Part shown: one piece after another, positions 7,193 through 16,977 of the stretch
Numbering within the stretch: position 1 is the stretch's first letter
How the letters are laid out: each line of letters begins with the position of its first letter
Assembly: GCF_900170035.1 (NCBI RefSeq)
Contig: NZ_LT828559.1
Coordinates: forward strand, 36,531 to 71,271
DNA: 34,741 bases
Direction of reading: 5' to 3'
Source of the DNA: Desulfamplus magnetovallimortis
GTDB taxonomy: Bacteria; Desulfobacterota; Desulfobacteria; Desulfobacterales; Desulfobacteraceae
The notes under the pieces: model-generated
The model's database searches: none
What the model was told of the DNA's origin: nothing
What the model saw: only the letters and a program-made list of their open reading frames with translations
Made by a program: the position numbers and the translations under genes

Positions 7193-7269
7193 TGGTCGGG
7201 GCGAAGAGATTCGAACTCCCGACATCCTGCTCCCAAAGCAGGCGCGCTACCAGACTGCGCTACGCCCCG
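7193..7269 (-). tRNA. tRNA-Pro (anticodon TGG)
   Basis: 77 nt including encoded CCA. The acceptor stem CGGGGCG/CGCCCCG is perfect. The anticodon stem CCTGC/GCAGG encloses loop TTTGGGA (anticodon TGG, reads CCA and other Pro codons). The T-arm contains GGAGTTCGAATCTC. Confidence 0.98.
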
Positions 7270-7285
7270 ATAATTTATCAAAAAG

Positions 7286-7314
7286 CTTCTATCATCTTGT
7301 TTAATGAAAATCAA
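7286..7314 (-). promoter_or_regulatory. Possible promoter of tRNA-Pro
   Basis: Minus strand TTGATT (7314-7309), 17-nt spacer, TAGAAG (7291-7286); the tRNA begins 17 nt further on. Confidence 0.4.
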
Positions 7315-7338
7315 GGAAAATATCATTTTAGGAATTTT

Positions 7339-7425
7339 TTTATGTGAAAATCTCAGCAATGACTGCTTTTTAAAACGACTTTCATTCATTCGGTTGTGGC
7401 ATGTTGACCTGCCATGGGGGTTATA
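7339..7425 (+). repeat. REP-like family A copy
   Basis: TATGTGAAAATCTCAG...ACGACTTTCATTCATTCGGTTGTGGC...CCTGCCATG...GTTATA. Same layout as the units at 3-165. It begins inside the presumed upstream region of tRNA-Pro and reads towards tig. Confidence 0.7.
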
Positions 7426-7430
7426 AGAAT

Positions 7431-7611
7431 AAGAAACTCCTCGTTTTTTTCTATTAAGGAATTTATTTTTAATAACTTGCCCATTCATCTCACCTCCAGC
7501 CACCTCTTACAGGCTTGCGATGGGGAGCTTGGGTAAGTTAATTAAACCCAATTACTAAGGAGTTTCATGCTTTGTTGTGGCAGGCATATGGGTCTGCCAT
7601 GACTGTGATAA
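7431..7611 (+). repeat. Family A-related repeat interrupted by a palindrome
   Basis: AAGAAACTCCT (7431) faces AGGAGTTTC (about 7558-7567), followed by the family A right part TTTGTTGTGGCAGG...TCTGCCATGAC. Between the arms sits a second inverted repeat: TTTTAATAACTTGCCCA (7467-7483) with TGGGTAAGTTAATTAAA (7530-7546). The layout suggests one small palindromic element inserted in another. Confidence 0.5.
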
Positions 7612-7655
7612 TAAATGGCACCAAGGTATTGAAATAAAATCTTTTTTCAATTTTC

Positions 7656-7684
7656 TTGACACTTTTGTGGATAAGGATTAACTT
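7656..7684 (+). promoter_or_regulatory. Probable sigma70 promoter for tig
   Basis: TTGACA at 7656-7661 and TTAACT/TAACTT at 7678-7684 with a 16-17 nt spacer, about 115 nt before the tig start. Perfect -35, moderate -10. Confidence 0.5.
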
Positions 7685-7799
7685 AGTTCATTTTATTTAA
7701 TGGTGGCTGCCCACCCACGGGGTTCGGGTTGGCTGGACGTTATTACAGTACATTTGGTAACAGAATGCTTCAGCGTTTTTGATCGTAGAAAGGAATGTA

Positions 7800-9176
7800 A
7801 TGCAGGTAAATATAGAAGATGTAAATACAGTTAAAAAGCATATACACTTTGAAATCCCGTGTGAAGATGTGAAAATCGAGCTTGATAAAGCTTATAAAGA
7901 GCTAAATAAAACAGCTTCAATAAAAGGATTCCGTAAAGGTAAAATACCCCGCAAAGTTCTTGAGAGCCGTTTTGGCAAAGATGTTAATGCAGATATATCT
8001 GCACGAATGGTTCAAAACGCCTTTGTGGAAGTAGCCGAGAATAATGACTATGAAATCATTGGAAAGCCTGTGTTCAATCCTGAAACACCAGTGATTGAGC
8101 AGGGGAAAGATTTAATTTTTGATCTGGATTTTGAGATCAGACCACAGCTTGATGATATTGACTTTAAGGGGCTTGAGCTTAATAAAAATCTTTACAGAGT
8201 AACAAATGAAGAGATTGACGTACAGCTTAAAATGATCCAGAGACAGATGTCCACAAAAGAAGTTGTGACAGAAGAAAGACCTGTAAAATCATCTGATTTT
8301 GTGATGATTGATTATGAGGGTTTTGTTGATGGAGAACCTTTTAGTGCAACTCCCAAGGTTGAAAATTATGTGATGAGTATAGGAAGTAAAGCTCTTCCGG
8401 AAGCTTTTTCGGAAAAACTTACAGGCTCCATGTCTGGCCAGGAACTTGAGATTGAAGTTGTCTATCCTGAAGATGATAAAAATAAAGAGATTGCTGGTAA
8501 AACAGTGCTTTTCAAAGTACTTCTGAAGGAAATTCAGGAGCAGGTGCTTCCACCAATTGATGACGAGCTGGCAAAAAAACTTGGTCAATACGAAACCCTT
8601 GAAGATGTAAAAAAGGTTATTGCAAAAAATCTTCAGATGGGAATTGAGACAAGAGTTCACCAGGAGATGAGTGAACAGATATTTCAACAGCTTCTTGATA
8701 GGTGTCAGTTTGATACTCCTGATGCTCTTGTGGATGCAGAGCTTAACGCCATTGTTGCAGAGACTGAACAGAACCTCGCCCATAATAATCTTACCATGGA
8801 GGAGCTTGGATTTACTGTTGAATCCATAAAAGAACGCTCCCGTGAAGTAGCTGAAAAACAGGCACGGCGTCATATTCTTCTGGGCAAGATAATTAAGCAG
8901 GAAAATCTTGAGCTTAACGAGGAAGAGATCGAAAAATTATGTATCTCAATGGCTTATGCAATGGGGGCTACTACGGAAGTCGTAAAGGCGCTGTTGCAGG
9001 AGTCTCCTCAGCAGGCTGAATATATAAAATATACTGAGCTTGAAAAAAAGGCTGTGAATCTTATTATAGATAATAGCACTATAATTGAGGTAACACCTGA
9101 AATAGAAGGTCAGTCAGCTTCCATTGACGATGCTTCAGAAAAAGAAGAAGCAATCTCCTCTGACCCAACAGAATAG
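7800..9176 (+). CDS. tig: Trigger factor (ribosome-associated chaperone and prolyl isomerase)
   Basis: Binds the ribosome near the exit tunnel and shields nascent chains. The N-terminal ribosome-binding signature GFRKGKIP is at residues 43-50. The FKBP-type PPIase domain follows in the middle (SDFVMIDYEGFVDGEPF, around 160-180), then a helical C-terminal substrate domain and an acidic, Ser/Glu-rich end. I start at ATG 7800 (458 aa) because AAGGA at 7790-7794 lies 5 nt upstream; a TTG at 7779 in frame would place the RBS inside the gene. It precedes clpP-clpX and lon in the order common in proteobacteria, but here a 730-bp repeat-filled gap separates it from clpP, so independent transcription is likely. 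Confidence 0.96.
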   Translation: MQVNIEDVNTVKKHIHFEIPCEDVKIELDKAYKELNKTASIKGFRKGKIPRKVLESRFGKDVNADISARMVQNAFVEVAENNDYEIIGKPVFNPETPVIEQGKDLIFDLDFEIRPQLDDIDFKGLELNKNLYRVTNEEIDVQLKMIQRQMSTKEVVTEERPVKSSDFVMIDYEGFVDGEPFSATPKVENYVMSIGSKALPEAFSEKLTGSMSGQELEIEVVYPEDDKNKEIAGKTVLFKVLLKEIQEQVLPPIDDELAKKLGQYETLEDVKKVIAKNLQMGIETRVHQEMSEQIFQQLLDRCQFDTPDALVDAELNAIVAETEQNLAHNNLTMEELGFTVESIKERSREVAEKQARRHILLGKIIKQENLELNEEEIEKLCISMAYAMGATTEVVKALLQESPQQAEYIKYTELEKKAVNLIIDNSTIIEVTPEIEGQSASIDDASEKEEAISSDPTE

Positions 9177-9497
9177 AGATGGCTTACAGTTTCAGGAATT
9201 AAGGCCGAAATAATTTACCCTCTCTTCCCATATGTTTGTAATATGGGGGCTTGGGGTGAGCAAAAGCTTGAATTATTCAAAATCGGCTTTCTATCCACAA
9301 TTAAAAAATGAAAATCATGAACAGTTTTTTATATTGATCTTCAGCAGGCAGAATTATTTCGCTGAAGCATCAATTTTTTATGGTTTTCATTTTTTTGTTG
9401 TAATCTGGTCGTACTATATTTGACTGGATAGTATAAAATCGAGAATAAAGGTGACCGGTGTTTTTTTTGTTAGAAAGCATCCATAACATACTATATG
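9177..9497. other. Intergenic region after tig, no gene seen
   Basis: AT-rich. It contains the imperfect palindrome described as a possible terminator (9334-9380), nested in wider arms (AAAAATGAAAATCATGA near 9304 and ATGGTTTTCATTTTTTT ending near 9397). A 63-codon frame here merely spans that palindrome. Confidence 0.45.
9334..9380 (+). terminator. Possible terminator of tig
   Basis: TTGATCTTCAGC pairs with GCTGAAGCATCAA (one bulge), then a run of T. It is 160 nt past the stop, so it could instead be part of a larger palindromic repeat. Confidence 0.45.
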
Positions 9498-9671
9498 CTC
9501 AAAGTTGACACCTATGATCTTGTAAACCTTGTGAAAACTGTCTGAATCAAGATTCCCAGGATTAACAGGATAAGGCAGGATTATCTATCCTGAACATCCT
9601 ATCCATCTTGGTTATCCTGATTCAGACAAATTCAATAATTGCTGAAAAAACACTAAGATGTCGATTTTGAG
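9498..9671 (+). mobile_element. MITE-like 174-bp element (family B full copy 2)
   Basis: Left TIR CTCAAAGTTGACA at 9498, right TIR TGTCGATTTTGAG ending at 9671. The flanks TATATG (9492-9497) and TATATA (9672-9677) match at 5 of 6 positions. Central CAGGAT palindrome at about 9541-9628. Non-coding. Confidence 0.85.
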
Positions 9672-9680
9672 TATATATCA

Positions 9681-9890
9681 TGGCTTTCATGCATCGTTGT
9701 GATGCCCTCCAATCATGAGGGTTTTTATAAGAAAGTCCCCGTCTTTTAAGGTTTTAAGGACTTTCATGCTTCGTTGTGGCAAATATGTATGCCATGGCCG
9801 TTATATGAAAAAACTCTGTAATTAGTTGTTTTTATGAAGACTTTTATTCACTCAATTGTGGCGGAAATCCGCCATGCACGTTAAATAATA
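9681..9890 (+). repeat. REP-like family A, one partial and two full tandem copies
   Basis: A partial right half (9681-9722, GGCTTTCATGCATCGTTGTGATGCC) is followed by full units at about 9724-9806 (AAGAAAGTC...GGACTTTCATGC) and 9802-9887 (ending GGCGGAAATCCGCCATGCACGTTA). The last unit ends about 20 nt before the clpP start, so clpP transcripts initiating upstream would carry these hairpins. Confidence 0.75.
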
Positions 9891-9908
9891 AACAAAGGAG
9901 TTTATACA

Positions 9909-10520
9909 GTGCCTTTAATACCCATGGTCGTTGAGCAGAGTAATCGGGGAGAGCGTGCCTACGACATCTATTCAAGACTGTTGAAGGACCGGATTATTTT
10001 TCTGGGTTCAGCGATAAATGATGAAATTGCAAATCTTATTGTGGCTCAGCTTCTTTTTCTTGAATCCGAAGATCCTGAAAAAGATATTAATTTTTACATA
10101 AACTCACCTGGTGGAGCAGTAACTGCGGGTCTGGCGATATATGATACCATGCAGTACATAAAACCCGATGTTTCAACGGTATGTGTGGGGCAGGCAGCCA
10201 GCATGGGCGCTCTTCTACTTGCAGCAGGCGCAACTGGAAAGCGCTACTCCCTTCCCAACTCGAGAATCATGATTCATCAGCCCCTTGGAGGTGCCCAAGG
10301 TCAGGCTTCTGATATAAAAATCCAGGCCAACGAAATTTTGCGCATGAAAGATGTATTGAATAAAATTCTTTCAAGCCATACAAACCAGGATATTGAGAAA
10401 ATATCCAATGACACTGATCGTGATTTTTTCATGTCAGGCGCAGAAGCACTTGAGTATGGTATTGTAGATCGTGTTGTGGCTGACAGAGAAGATACCGAAG
10501 ATCCTTCAAAGGAGGCTTGA
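9909..10520 (+). CDS. clpP: ATP-dependent Clp protease proteolytic subunit ClpP
   Basis: Serine peptidase that forms the tetradecameric chamber fed by ClpX. The 203 aa are normal length. The catalytic triad is Ser98 (GQAASMGA), His123 (MIHQPLGG) and Asp172 (TDRDFFM), matching the E. coli spacing; [11 protein letters not shown] is also present. The start is GTG at 9909 with AGGAG 7-10 nt upstream. clpX starts one base after the TGA, and its RBS (GGAGG) lies inside the clpP end, so the pair is co-transcribed and probably translationally coupled. Confidence 0.98.
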   Translation: MPLIPMVVEQSNRGERAYDIYSRLLKDRIIFLGSAINDEIANLIVAQLLFLESEDPEKDINFYINSPGGAVTAGLAIYDTMQYIKPDVSTVCVGQAASMGALLLAAGATGKRYSLPNSRIMIHQPLGGAQGQASDIKIQANEILRMKDVLNKILSSHTNQDIEKISNDTDRDFFMSGAEALEYGIVDRVVADREDTEDPSKEA

Positions 10521-10521
10521 T

Positions 10522-11778
10522 ATGGCCCGAAAAAAAGATGACGGCGACCAGTTCTTCTGTTCATTTTGTGGTAAAAACCAGAAAGAGGTTAAAAAGCTCA
10601 TCGCCGGGCCAAGTGTTTTTATCTGCAATGAGTGTGTAGGATTATGTGACGAGATCATTGAGGATGAGGAAAAAAATGAAAAATCCTTTATGTCCGGCTC
10701 TCGCAGAAGCCTTACTCCAAGGGAGATCAAGGATGTTCTTGACACATATGTGATAGAGCAGGATCAGGCCAAAAAGGTGCTCTCTGTTGCAGTTTATAAC
10801 CACTATAAACGCCTTGATTCTGATATTAATCGTAAGGATGATGTTGAGATTCAGAAGAGTAACATACTTCTTATCGGCCCGACAGGTTGCGGAAAGACAC
10901 TTCTTGCACAGACCCTTGCAAAGTTTCTTGATGTTCCCTTTACAATTGCAGATGCCACAACTTTGACCGAAGCCGGCTATGTTGGAGAAGATGTTGAAAA
11001 CATAATCCTTTCTCTTGTTCAGAATGCTGATTATGATATTGATAAAGCCCAGAGGGGTATTATCTATATAGATGAGATAGACAAAATCTCCCAGAGGGGA
11101 GACAACCCTTCTATAACAAGAGATGTTTCCGGAGAAGGTGTACAGCAGGCACTTTTGAAAATAATTGAAGGAACAACAGCAAGTATTCCTCCAAAAGGCG
11201 GACGTAAGCACCCCCAGCAGGATTTTGTAAAAGTTGATACGTCAAATATCCTTTTTATATGTGGTGGAACATTTACCGGCCTTGAAAAAGTTGTTCAAAG
11301 AAGAATCAGCAGCAAATCCATGGGATTTGGAGCCAAGATGACCAGTCGCAAAGAGAAAAATATTGGAGAGCTTCTCGAACTTCTCAAGCCTGAAGATCTT
11401 ATTCGTTTTGGTCTGATCCCTGAATTTCTTGGAAGATTGCCGGTTGTCACTTCACTTGGAGAACTCAACGAAGCATCATTGATCAAGATCTTGACAGAAC
11501 CCAAAAATGCCCTTGTAAAACAGTATCAGCGTCTTTTTGAATTTGAAGGCATTATGCTTAAATTTACGGATGAAGCTCTGGTTGCCATGGCAAAAGAGGC
11601 TGTAACACGTAAGTCTGGCGCAAGAGGATTAAGGGCGATAATGGAAGAGACCATGCTTGATATTATGTATGAATTGCCATCCATTGAAAATGTCAGAGAA
11701 TGCGTAGTGGGGGAAGAGGTTGTGCTGACCCATGAAAAGCCCATCCTTCTGTTTGAACAGAATAAAAAACAGGCATGA
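10522..11778 (+). CDS. clpX: ATP-dependent Clp protease ATPase subunit ClpX
   Basis: AAA+ unfoldase that delivers substrates to ClpP. The 418 aa comprise an N-terminal C4 zinc-binding domain (Cys13, Cys16, Cys35, Cys38) and Walker A GPTGCGKT at 119-126. Walker [11 protein letters not shown], sensor and arginine-finger segments and the C-terminal small domain ([13 protein letters not shown]) follow. ATG at 10522 has GGAGG at 10511-10515; an upstream in-frame TTG at 10471 lies inside clpP and lacks an RBS. A 41-bp gap separates it from lon, so clpP-clpX-lon may be one operon. Confidence 0.98.
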   Translation: MARKKDDGDQFFCSFCGKNQKEVKKLIAGPSVFICNECVGLCDEIIEDEEKNEKSFMSGSRRSLTPREIKDVLDTYVIEQDQAKKVLSVAVYNHYKRLDSDINRKDDVEIQKSNILLIGPTGCGKTLLAQTLAKFLDVPFTIADATTLTEAGYVGEDVENIILSLVQNADYDIDKAQRGIIYIDEIDKISQRGDNPSITRDVSGEGVQQALLKIIEGTTASIPPKGGRKHPQQDFVKVDTSNILFICGGTFTGLEKVVQRRISSKSMGFGAKMTSRKEKNIGELLELLKPEDLIRFGLIPEFLGRLPVVTSLGELNEASLIKILTEPKNALVKQYQRLFEFEGIMLKFTDEALVAMAKEAVTRKSGARGLRAIMEETMLDIMYELPSIENVRECVVGEEVVLTHEKPILLFEQNKKQA

Positions 11779-11819
11779 CCCTGCTCTCATATGACATTGA
11801 AGGGAACTGATTTTCTAAT

Positions 11820-14486
11820 ATGATCAACTTATCCAAATTGTTCAACTATGATGATGCAATATCTGACCCTGAAGAACTCCCTCTTCTTCCTTTGCGGGAT
11901 CTTGTGCTCTTTCCACATATGACTGCACCGGTTTTTGTGGGAAGAAGCAAATCCATAAACGCCCTTTCACGGGCAATGACTCAGGACAAGAGAATCTTTC
12001 TTGTTACACAGAAGCATCCGGAAGTGGTAAAACCAAAAATAAGTGATATCTATCTTACTGGAACAGAAGCATCCATTACCCAGATTCTGAGACTTCCCGA
12101 TGGTACTGTAAAAGCCCTTGTGGAGGGTCTCAGAAGGGGAAAAATCAACAGTATTCATGGTCATGAAAATGAATCCTATGCCACTGTCCGTTTTCAACCC
12201 ATTAACGACGATCAGTTTATTCTGGATAAATCCAGGGCAGAGGCAGCCATCAGGACAGTAACCGAAGCATTTCAAAAATATGCCAAACATTCTGGCAGCA
12301 TTCCTAAAAGTATGCTTCAAAATATTGAAATTCTTTCCAGGGAACACTCCAAATTTGCAGATATTATTGCATCTCATATGCCCTTTAAACTCAATGACAA
12401 ACAGACTCTGCTGGAAGCCGTTGACCTTGAAGATCGTTTTCTCCTGCTTCTCCGCCTGATAGAAGAAGAGATTGAAGTCCTTGCCATGTCCCAGAAAATC
12501 AAGGTGAGAGTAAAGGAGCAGATGGAGAAACTCCAGAAACGCCACTACCTTACAGAACAGATGAGAGCCATCAAAAAAGAGATGGGAGAGGATGAGCAGC
12601 AATCCAAGACAACCCAGGAGTTTCAGGAGCTTGAGAAAAAAATAAAACGTAAAAGGCTGCCAAAAGAGGCATCTTCTGTTGTTAGAACAGAGTTGGATAA
12701 ATTTGGCAAGATGTCTCCAATGTCTTCGGAAGCAACTGTTGTCAGAAATTATATTGAATGTATATTGTCTTTGCCCTGGTATCGTAAAAGCAGGAAAAAA
12801 ATTAACATTGATGAAGCAGAGTCTATTTTAAACAGAGATCACTATGGCCTTGAAAAGCCAAAGGAGCGAATTCTTGAATACCTTGCCGTACAGGTGCTGG
12901 TAAAAAAAATTAGAGGTCCTGTGTTGTGTCTTGTGGGACCTCCCGGAGTTGGAAAGACCTCCCTTGCCAAGTCAGTTGCAACCTCAATGGGGCGCTCTTT
13001 TGCAAGAATTTCACTTGGTGGTGTCAGGGACGAAGCAGAGATAAGGGGGCACAGAAGAACCTATATAGGAGCCATGCCGGGCAAGATAATCCAGACCCTT
13101 AGAAAAACCGGTTTTAACAATCCTGTATTTTGTCTGGATGAAGTTGACAAAATGAGCACTGATTTTAGGGGTGATCCCTCTTCTGCACTGCTGGAAGTGC
13201 TGGATCCTGAGCAAAATCAGTCATTTAATGACCACTATCTTGATATTGAATATGACTTGTCAGATATCCTTTTTATTACCACAGCAAACACCCTTCATGA
13301 TATCCCTGCACCTCTTCAGGACAGAATGGAGGTGATTCGTATTCCGGGATACACCGAAAATGAAAAGGAACAAATTGCCCACGGATATCTGATACCCCGC
13401 CAGATGGAACAAAACGGCATGAATAAAGACCTTGGGTGTTTTACAAAAGATGCGGTGATCTCCATAATTCGTCAGTACACAAGGGAAGCCGGAGTAAGAA
13501 ACCTTGAGCGGGAAATATCCTCTGTTTTGAGAAAAGTTGCCAGAAAAATTGTACAAACAGGAGAAAGAAAACCATATACAATAACACCAGAATCCCTTGT
13601 CAAATATCTTGGTAAACCCCGTTTTAGAAATGGTGTCCTGGAAAAGGAAGACAGGGTAGGCATTGTAAACGGGCTTGCATGGACCCAGGTTGGAGGAGAG
13701 CTTCTGATCATTGAAACCGTTACCATGAAGGGCAAGGGTGCAGTTTCTGTCACAGGAAAACTTGGTGAGGTGATGAAGGAGTCCGCAAGTGCTGCTGTAA
13801 GCTATGTGCGTTCACGCTCGGCAGCATTGGGAATTCGTGAGGATTTTTATAAGGATCTTGATATACATATACATGTGCCTGAAGGTGCCATACCAAAAGA
13901 TGGCCCTTCAGCAGGTATAGCAATGTGCACTGCTGTTATTTCGGTATTGAGCAATAGACCGGTGATGAGAAAAACAGCCATGACAGGAGAAATTACCCTT
14001 CGTGGCAGGGTGTTGCCTGTGGGAGGCTTAAAAGAGAAGCTCATTGCCGCCCATGCAAGCGGCATTAAAAGGGTTATCATATCAAAGGACAATGAAAAGG
14101 ATATTTCTGATCTGCCGGATTCTATTCAGAAAGCCCTGGATATTGTACTTGTTGAGGATATGGAAGAGGTCCTTGAGATGTCCCTTGTACAGAGCCCTAA
14201 GAAGCCTGATGAAAAGAAAAAGAGTCCTGGTGAAAAGAAAAAGAGTCCTGATGAAAAGAAAAGGAGTCCTGATGAAAAGAAAAGGAGTCCTGATGAAAAA
14301 AAACTTGATTTTAACCATATGACAGAAGATATCTCAGAGCATATGACAGAAGATATCTCAGAACAAGAGAGCTGTAATGCTTCCTCTAAAGAAAGTTGTA
14401 ATGCTGCATCCAAAGAGAGCAGTAGTGCTACTATTAAAGAGTCCTTAAATGCAATGCTTACAGAGAGAGATTTTATATCTGCATAA
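11820..14486 (+). CDS. lon: ATP-dependent protease Lon with unusual repetitive C-terminal tail
   Basis: AAA+ serine protease of cytosolic quality control. The N-terminal substrate domain (LPLLPLRDLVLFPHM) is followed by a coiled coil around residues 220-270, Walker A GPPGVGKT at 373-380, Walker B VFCLDEVDKM, and a peptidase domain with the Ser697 (DGPSAG) / Lys740 (GGLKEK) dyad at E. coli spacing. The catalytic protein ends near residue 795, where most Lon proteins stop. About 93 further residues form three successive tandem arrays: PDEKK[KR]S x5 (796-828), HMTEDISE x2 (833-848), ES-type octads with KES borders (850-879). The tail is highly charged, probably disordered, and of unknown role. 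ATG 11820 has AGGGA 14 nt upstream, a weak RBS. Confidence 0.97.
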   Translation: MINLSKLFNYDDAISDPEELPLLPLRDLVLFPHMTAPVFVGRSKSINALSRAMTQDKRIFLVTQKHPEVVKPKISDIYLTGTEASITQILRLPDGTVKALVEGLRRGKINSIHGHENESYATVRFQPINDDQFILDKSRAEAAIRTVTEAFQKYAKHSGSIPKSMLQNIEILSREHSKFADIIASHMPFKLNDKQTLLEAVDLEDRFLLLLRLIEEEIEVLAMSQKIKVRVKEQMEKLQKRHYLTEQMRAIKKEMGEDEQQSKTTQEFQELEKKIKRKRLPKEASSVVRTELDKFGKMSPMSSEATVVRNYIECILSLPWYRKSRKKINIDEAESILNRDHYGLEKPKERILEYLAVQVLVKKIRGPVLCLVGPPGVGKTSLAKSVATSMGRSFARISLGGVRDEAEIRGHRRTYIGAMPGKIIQTLRKTGFNNPVFCLDEVDKMSTDFRGDPSSALLEVLDPEQNQSFNDHYLDIEYDLSDILFITTANTLHDIPAPLQDRMEVIRIPGYTENEKEQIAHGYLIPRQMEQNGMNKDLGCFTKDAVISIIRQYTREAGVRNLEREISSVLRKVARKIVQTGERKPYTITPESLVKYLGKPRFRNGVLEKEDRVGIVNGLAWTQVGGELLIIETVTMKGKGAVSVTGKLGEVMKESASAAVSYVRSRSAALGIREDFYKDLDIHIHVPEGAIPKDGPSAGIAMCTAVISVLSNRPVMRKTAMTGEITLRGRVLPVGGLKEKLIAAHASGIKRVIISKDNEKDISDLPDSIQKALDIVLVEDMEEVLEMSLVQSPKKPDEKKKSPGEKKKSPDEKKRSPDEKKRSPDEKKLDFNHMTEDISEHMTEDISEQESCNASSKESCNAASKESSSATIKESLNAMLTERDFISA
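14205..14456 (+). repeat. Three adjacent in-frame minisatellites in the 3' end of lon
   Basis: 14205-14303: about 4.7 units of 21 bp (CCTGATGAAAAGAAAAGGAG-like). 14316-14363: two 24-bp units that differ only in the last base. 14367-14456: about 3.75 diverged 24-bp units. All unit lengths are multiples of three, so copy-number changes keep the frame. Confidence 0.9.
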
Positions 14487-14520
14487 AAAGCATAAAAATA
14501 ATAAGGTCATGCTTTTTTTT
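14485..14520 (+). terminator. Possible terminator of lon
   Basis: AAAAAGCAT (14485-14493) pairs with ATGCTTTTT (14509-14517) around a 15-nt loop, followed by T8. The stem is AT-rich. It starts one base before the lon stop codon ends. Confidence 0.5.
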
Positions 14521-14521
14521 C

Positions 14522-14550
14522 TTGACAGTAGATCATGATACTGATAAATA
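14522..14550 (+). promoter_or_regulatory. Sigma70-type promoter of the tRNA pair
   Basis: TTGACA (14522-14527), 17-nt spacer, TAAATA (14545-14550). The tRNA-Val 5' end is 20 nt further on. Confidence 0.75.
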
Positions 14551-14570
14551 GTTGCTCACTTTTGAGGTGA

Positions 14571-14646
14571 GGGCGAATAACTCAGTTGGTAGAGTGCAAC
14601 CCTTACAAGGTTGAAGTCACAGGTTCGAGCCCTGTTTCGCCCACCA
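14571..14646 (+). tRNA. tRNA-Val (anticodon TAC)
   Basis: 76 nt with encoded CCA. Acceptor GGGCGAA pairs with TTCGCCC. The anticodon stem CAACC/GGTTG encloses CTTACAA (anticodon TAC). The T-loop TTCGAGC is normal. Confidence 0.98.
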
Positions 14647-14668
14647 CTTGCCTTGAAGGAAAAAATGC

Positions 14669-14745
14669 GGGGGCGTAGTTCAGTTGGTTAGAACGCCTGC
14701 CTGTCACGCAGGAGGCCGCGAGTTCGAGTCTCGTCGCTCCCGCCA
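14669..14745 (+). tRNA. tRNA-Asp (anticodon GTC)
   Basis: 77 nt with encoded CCA. Acceptor GGGGGCG pairs with CGCTCCC (one G-T pair). The anticodon stem CCTGC/GCAGG encloses CTGTCAC (anticodon GTC). Co-transcribed with tRNA-Val, 22 nt apart. Confidence 0.98.
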
Positions 14746-14754
14746 TTTAAAAAA

Positions 14755-14796
14755 ACAAGCACTTGCAGGAATTTCTTGCAAGTGCTTTTGTTTTTC
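14755..14796. terminator. Terminator between tRNA-Asp and leuB, probably bidirectional
   Basis: AAGCACTTGCA pairs with TGCAAGTGCTT. A T-rich tail (TTGTTTTT) follows on + and an A-run precedes, giving a T-run on the minus strand for leuB, whose stop is a few bases away. Confidence 0.85.
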
Positions 14797-14800
14797 CAGC

Positions 14801-15883
<1,083 letters not shown>

Positions 15884-15938
15884 TTAATAACTCCTTTTTC
15901 ATAATTCATTTCAGATAATATCCGTGTCTGCTCACTGT

Positions 15939-16952
15939 TTAGATGTCAGGCATAAGAGCTGTGATAATTCCGGATTCCATAGGGCCTTTATAGGGGGTTC
16001 TTTCCATATTTACAAATCCGGCATCATCAAGCATATCCATGATTTCAACTTCTGAATATGATTGGCCTCCATCAGTGCCTACAAGCATATTCAATGAGAA
16101 AAGTGCAGGAAAAAGCGGTGCACTTCTTGAGTTGTTCAGAATAAAATCATGAATAATTATCATGCCTCCGGGATTCAGCACAGATGCTGCCTTTTTTATT
16201 AGTTTATGGCAATCTTCAGGTGTTTCTGCGTGCAGGATGTGGGATATCCATACCACATCAAAGCTTGCTTTTATTTCATCCACAAGAAAATTACCACCCT
16301 GAAATGTTATTCTATCCTGCTGGTTAAATCTTGCAATGGTTTTTTCAGCAAATGGCCTTGTTGTAGGCAGATCAAAAACAGTTGCTTTAATATCCTTGTT
16401 ATGAAGACAGAACTGAATTGCATAGGTTCCAGGGCCGCCTCCAAGATCAAGAAGGGTCTTTCTCCCTGAAATATCTATTGTGGGCACAAGTCCCGGAGCT
16501 GTTGCCATGGCAATATTGAACATTCCCATGAGAAAACTTTCTCTTTTTGCATCATCACTGAATGTTGCCCTTGATCTTACCGGTTTTCCACTCATGACAG
16601 ATTCATCAAGACGGGACCATGATTCCACAAGATGGTGATGATGCATTATCATAAAACCGATGTATTTAGGAGAAGATTTTGACAGAAAAGTGGATGAAAC
16701 AATGGAGTTGGAATACAAGTCTCCAGTTTTTTCAAGAAGCTCCATGGCACAAAGAGCATCCAGAAGCATGGCAAGGCTTCTTTCCGGTGCCTTCATCTGT
16801 GCCGCAACATCATGGGCTGATAATTTTTTTTCTCCAATAACAGTAAAAACATCAAGTTTCACTCCTGCATGAAGGGTACAGGTGTTCCAGTAGGAACCTG
16901 AAAGTTGAAGCAGCTTTCCAGGATTGAGTTCATTATTGACTGTCGTGGTCAT
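15939..16952 (-). CDS. SAM-dependent O-methyltransferase (PF00891-like)
   Basis: A class I methyltransferase with the hydroxyindole/plant O-methyltransferase layout in 337 aa. An N-terminal winged-helix dimerisation domain lies at about 10-95 (LSGSYWNTCTLHAGVKLDVF, then a helix-turn-helix-like segment). The SAM motif I LDLGGGPGTYAIQF is near 166-180, and VWISHILHAETPEDC and GGMIIIHDF follow. ATG 16952 has AGGAGG about 5 nt upstream. The substrate is not readable from sequence. BzaC, which O-methylates 5-hydroxybenzimidazole in the anaerobic B12-ligand pathway, belongs to a similar class. With a bzaF candidate 9 kb away this is a possibility, but there is no riboswitch or direct linkage to support it. 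Confidence 0.85.
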   Translation of the reverse strand: MTTTVNNELNPGKLLQLSGSYWNTCTLHAGVKLDVFTVIGEKKLSAHDVAAQMKAPERSLAMLLDALCAMELLEKTGDLYSNSIVSSTFLSKSSPKYIGFMIMHHHHLVESWSRLDESVMSGKPVRSRATFSDDAKRESFLMGMFNIAMATAPGLVPTIDISGRKTLLDLGGGPGTYAIQFCLHNKDIKATVFDLPTTRPFAEKTIARFNQQDRITFQGGNFLVDEIKASFDVVWISHILHAETPEDCHKLIKKAASVLNPGGMIIIHDFILNNSRSAPLFPALFSLNMLVGTDGGQSYSEVEIMDMLDDAGFVNMERTPYKGPMESGIITALMPDI

Positions 16953-16977
16953 GAGTTCCTCCTTAAAATTTTCAATA

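Noticed and set aside
9232-9423. 63-codon frame between tig and clpP
   Set aside because: It spans an AT-rich palindrome and has no RBS or recognisable protein features.
14044-14322. 92-codon frame inside lon
   Set aside because: It is a shadow frame over the lon protease domain and tandem repeats.
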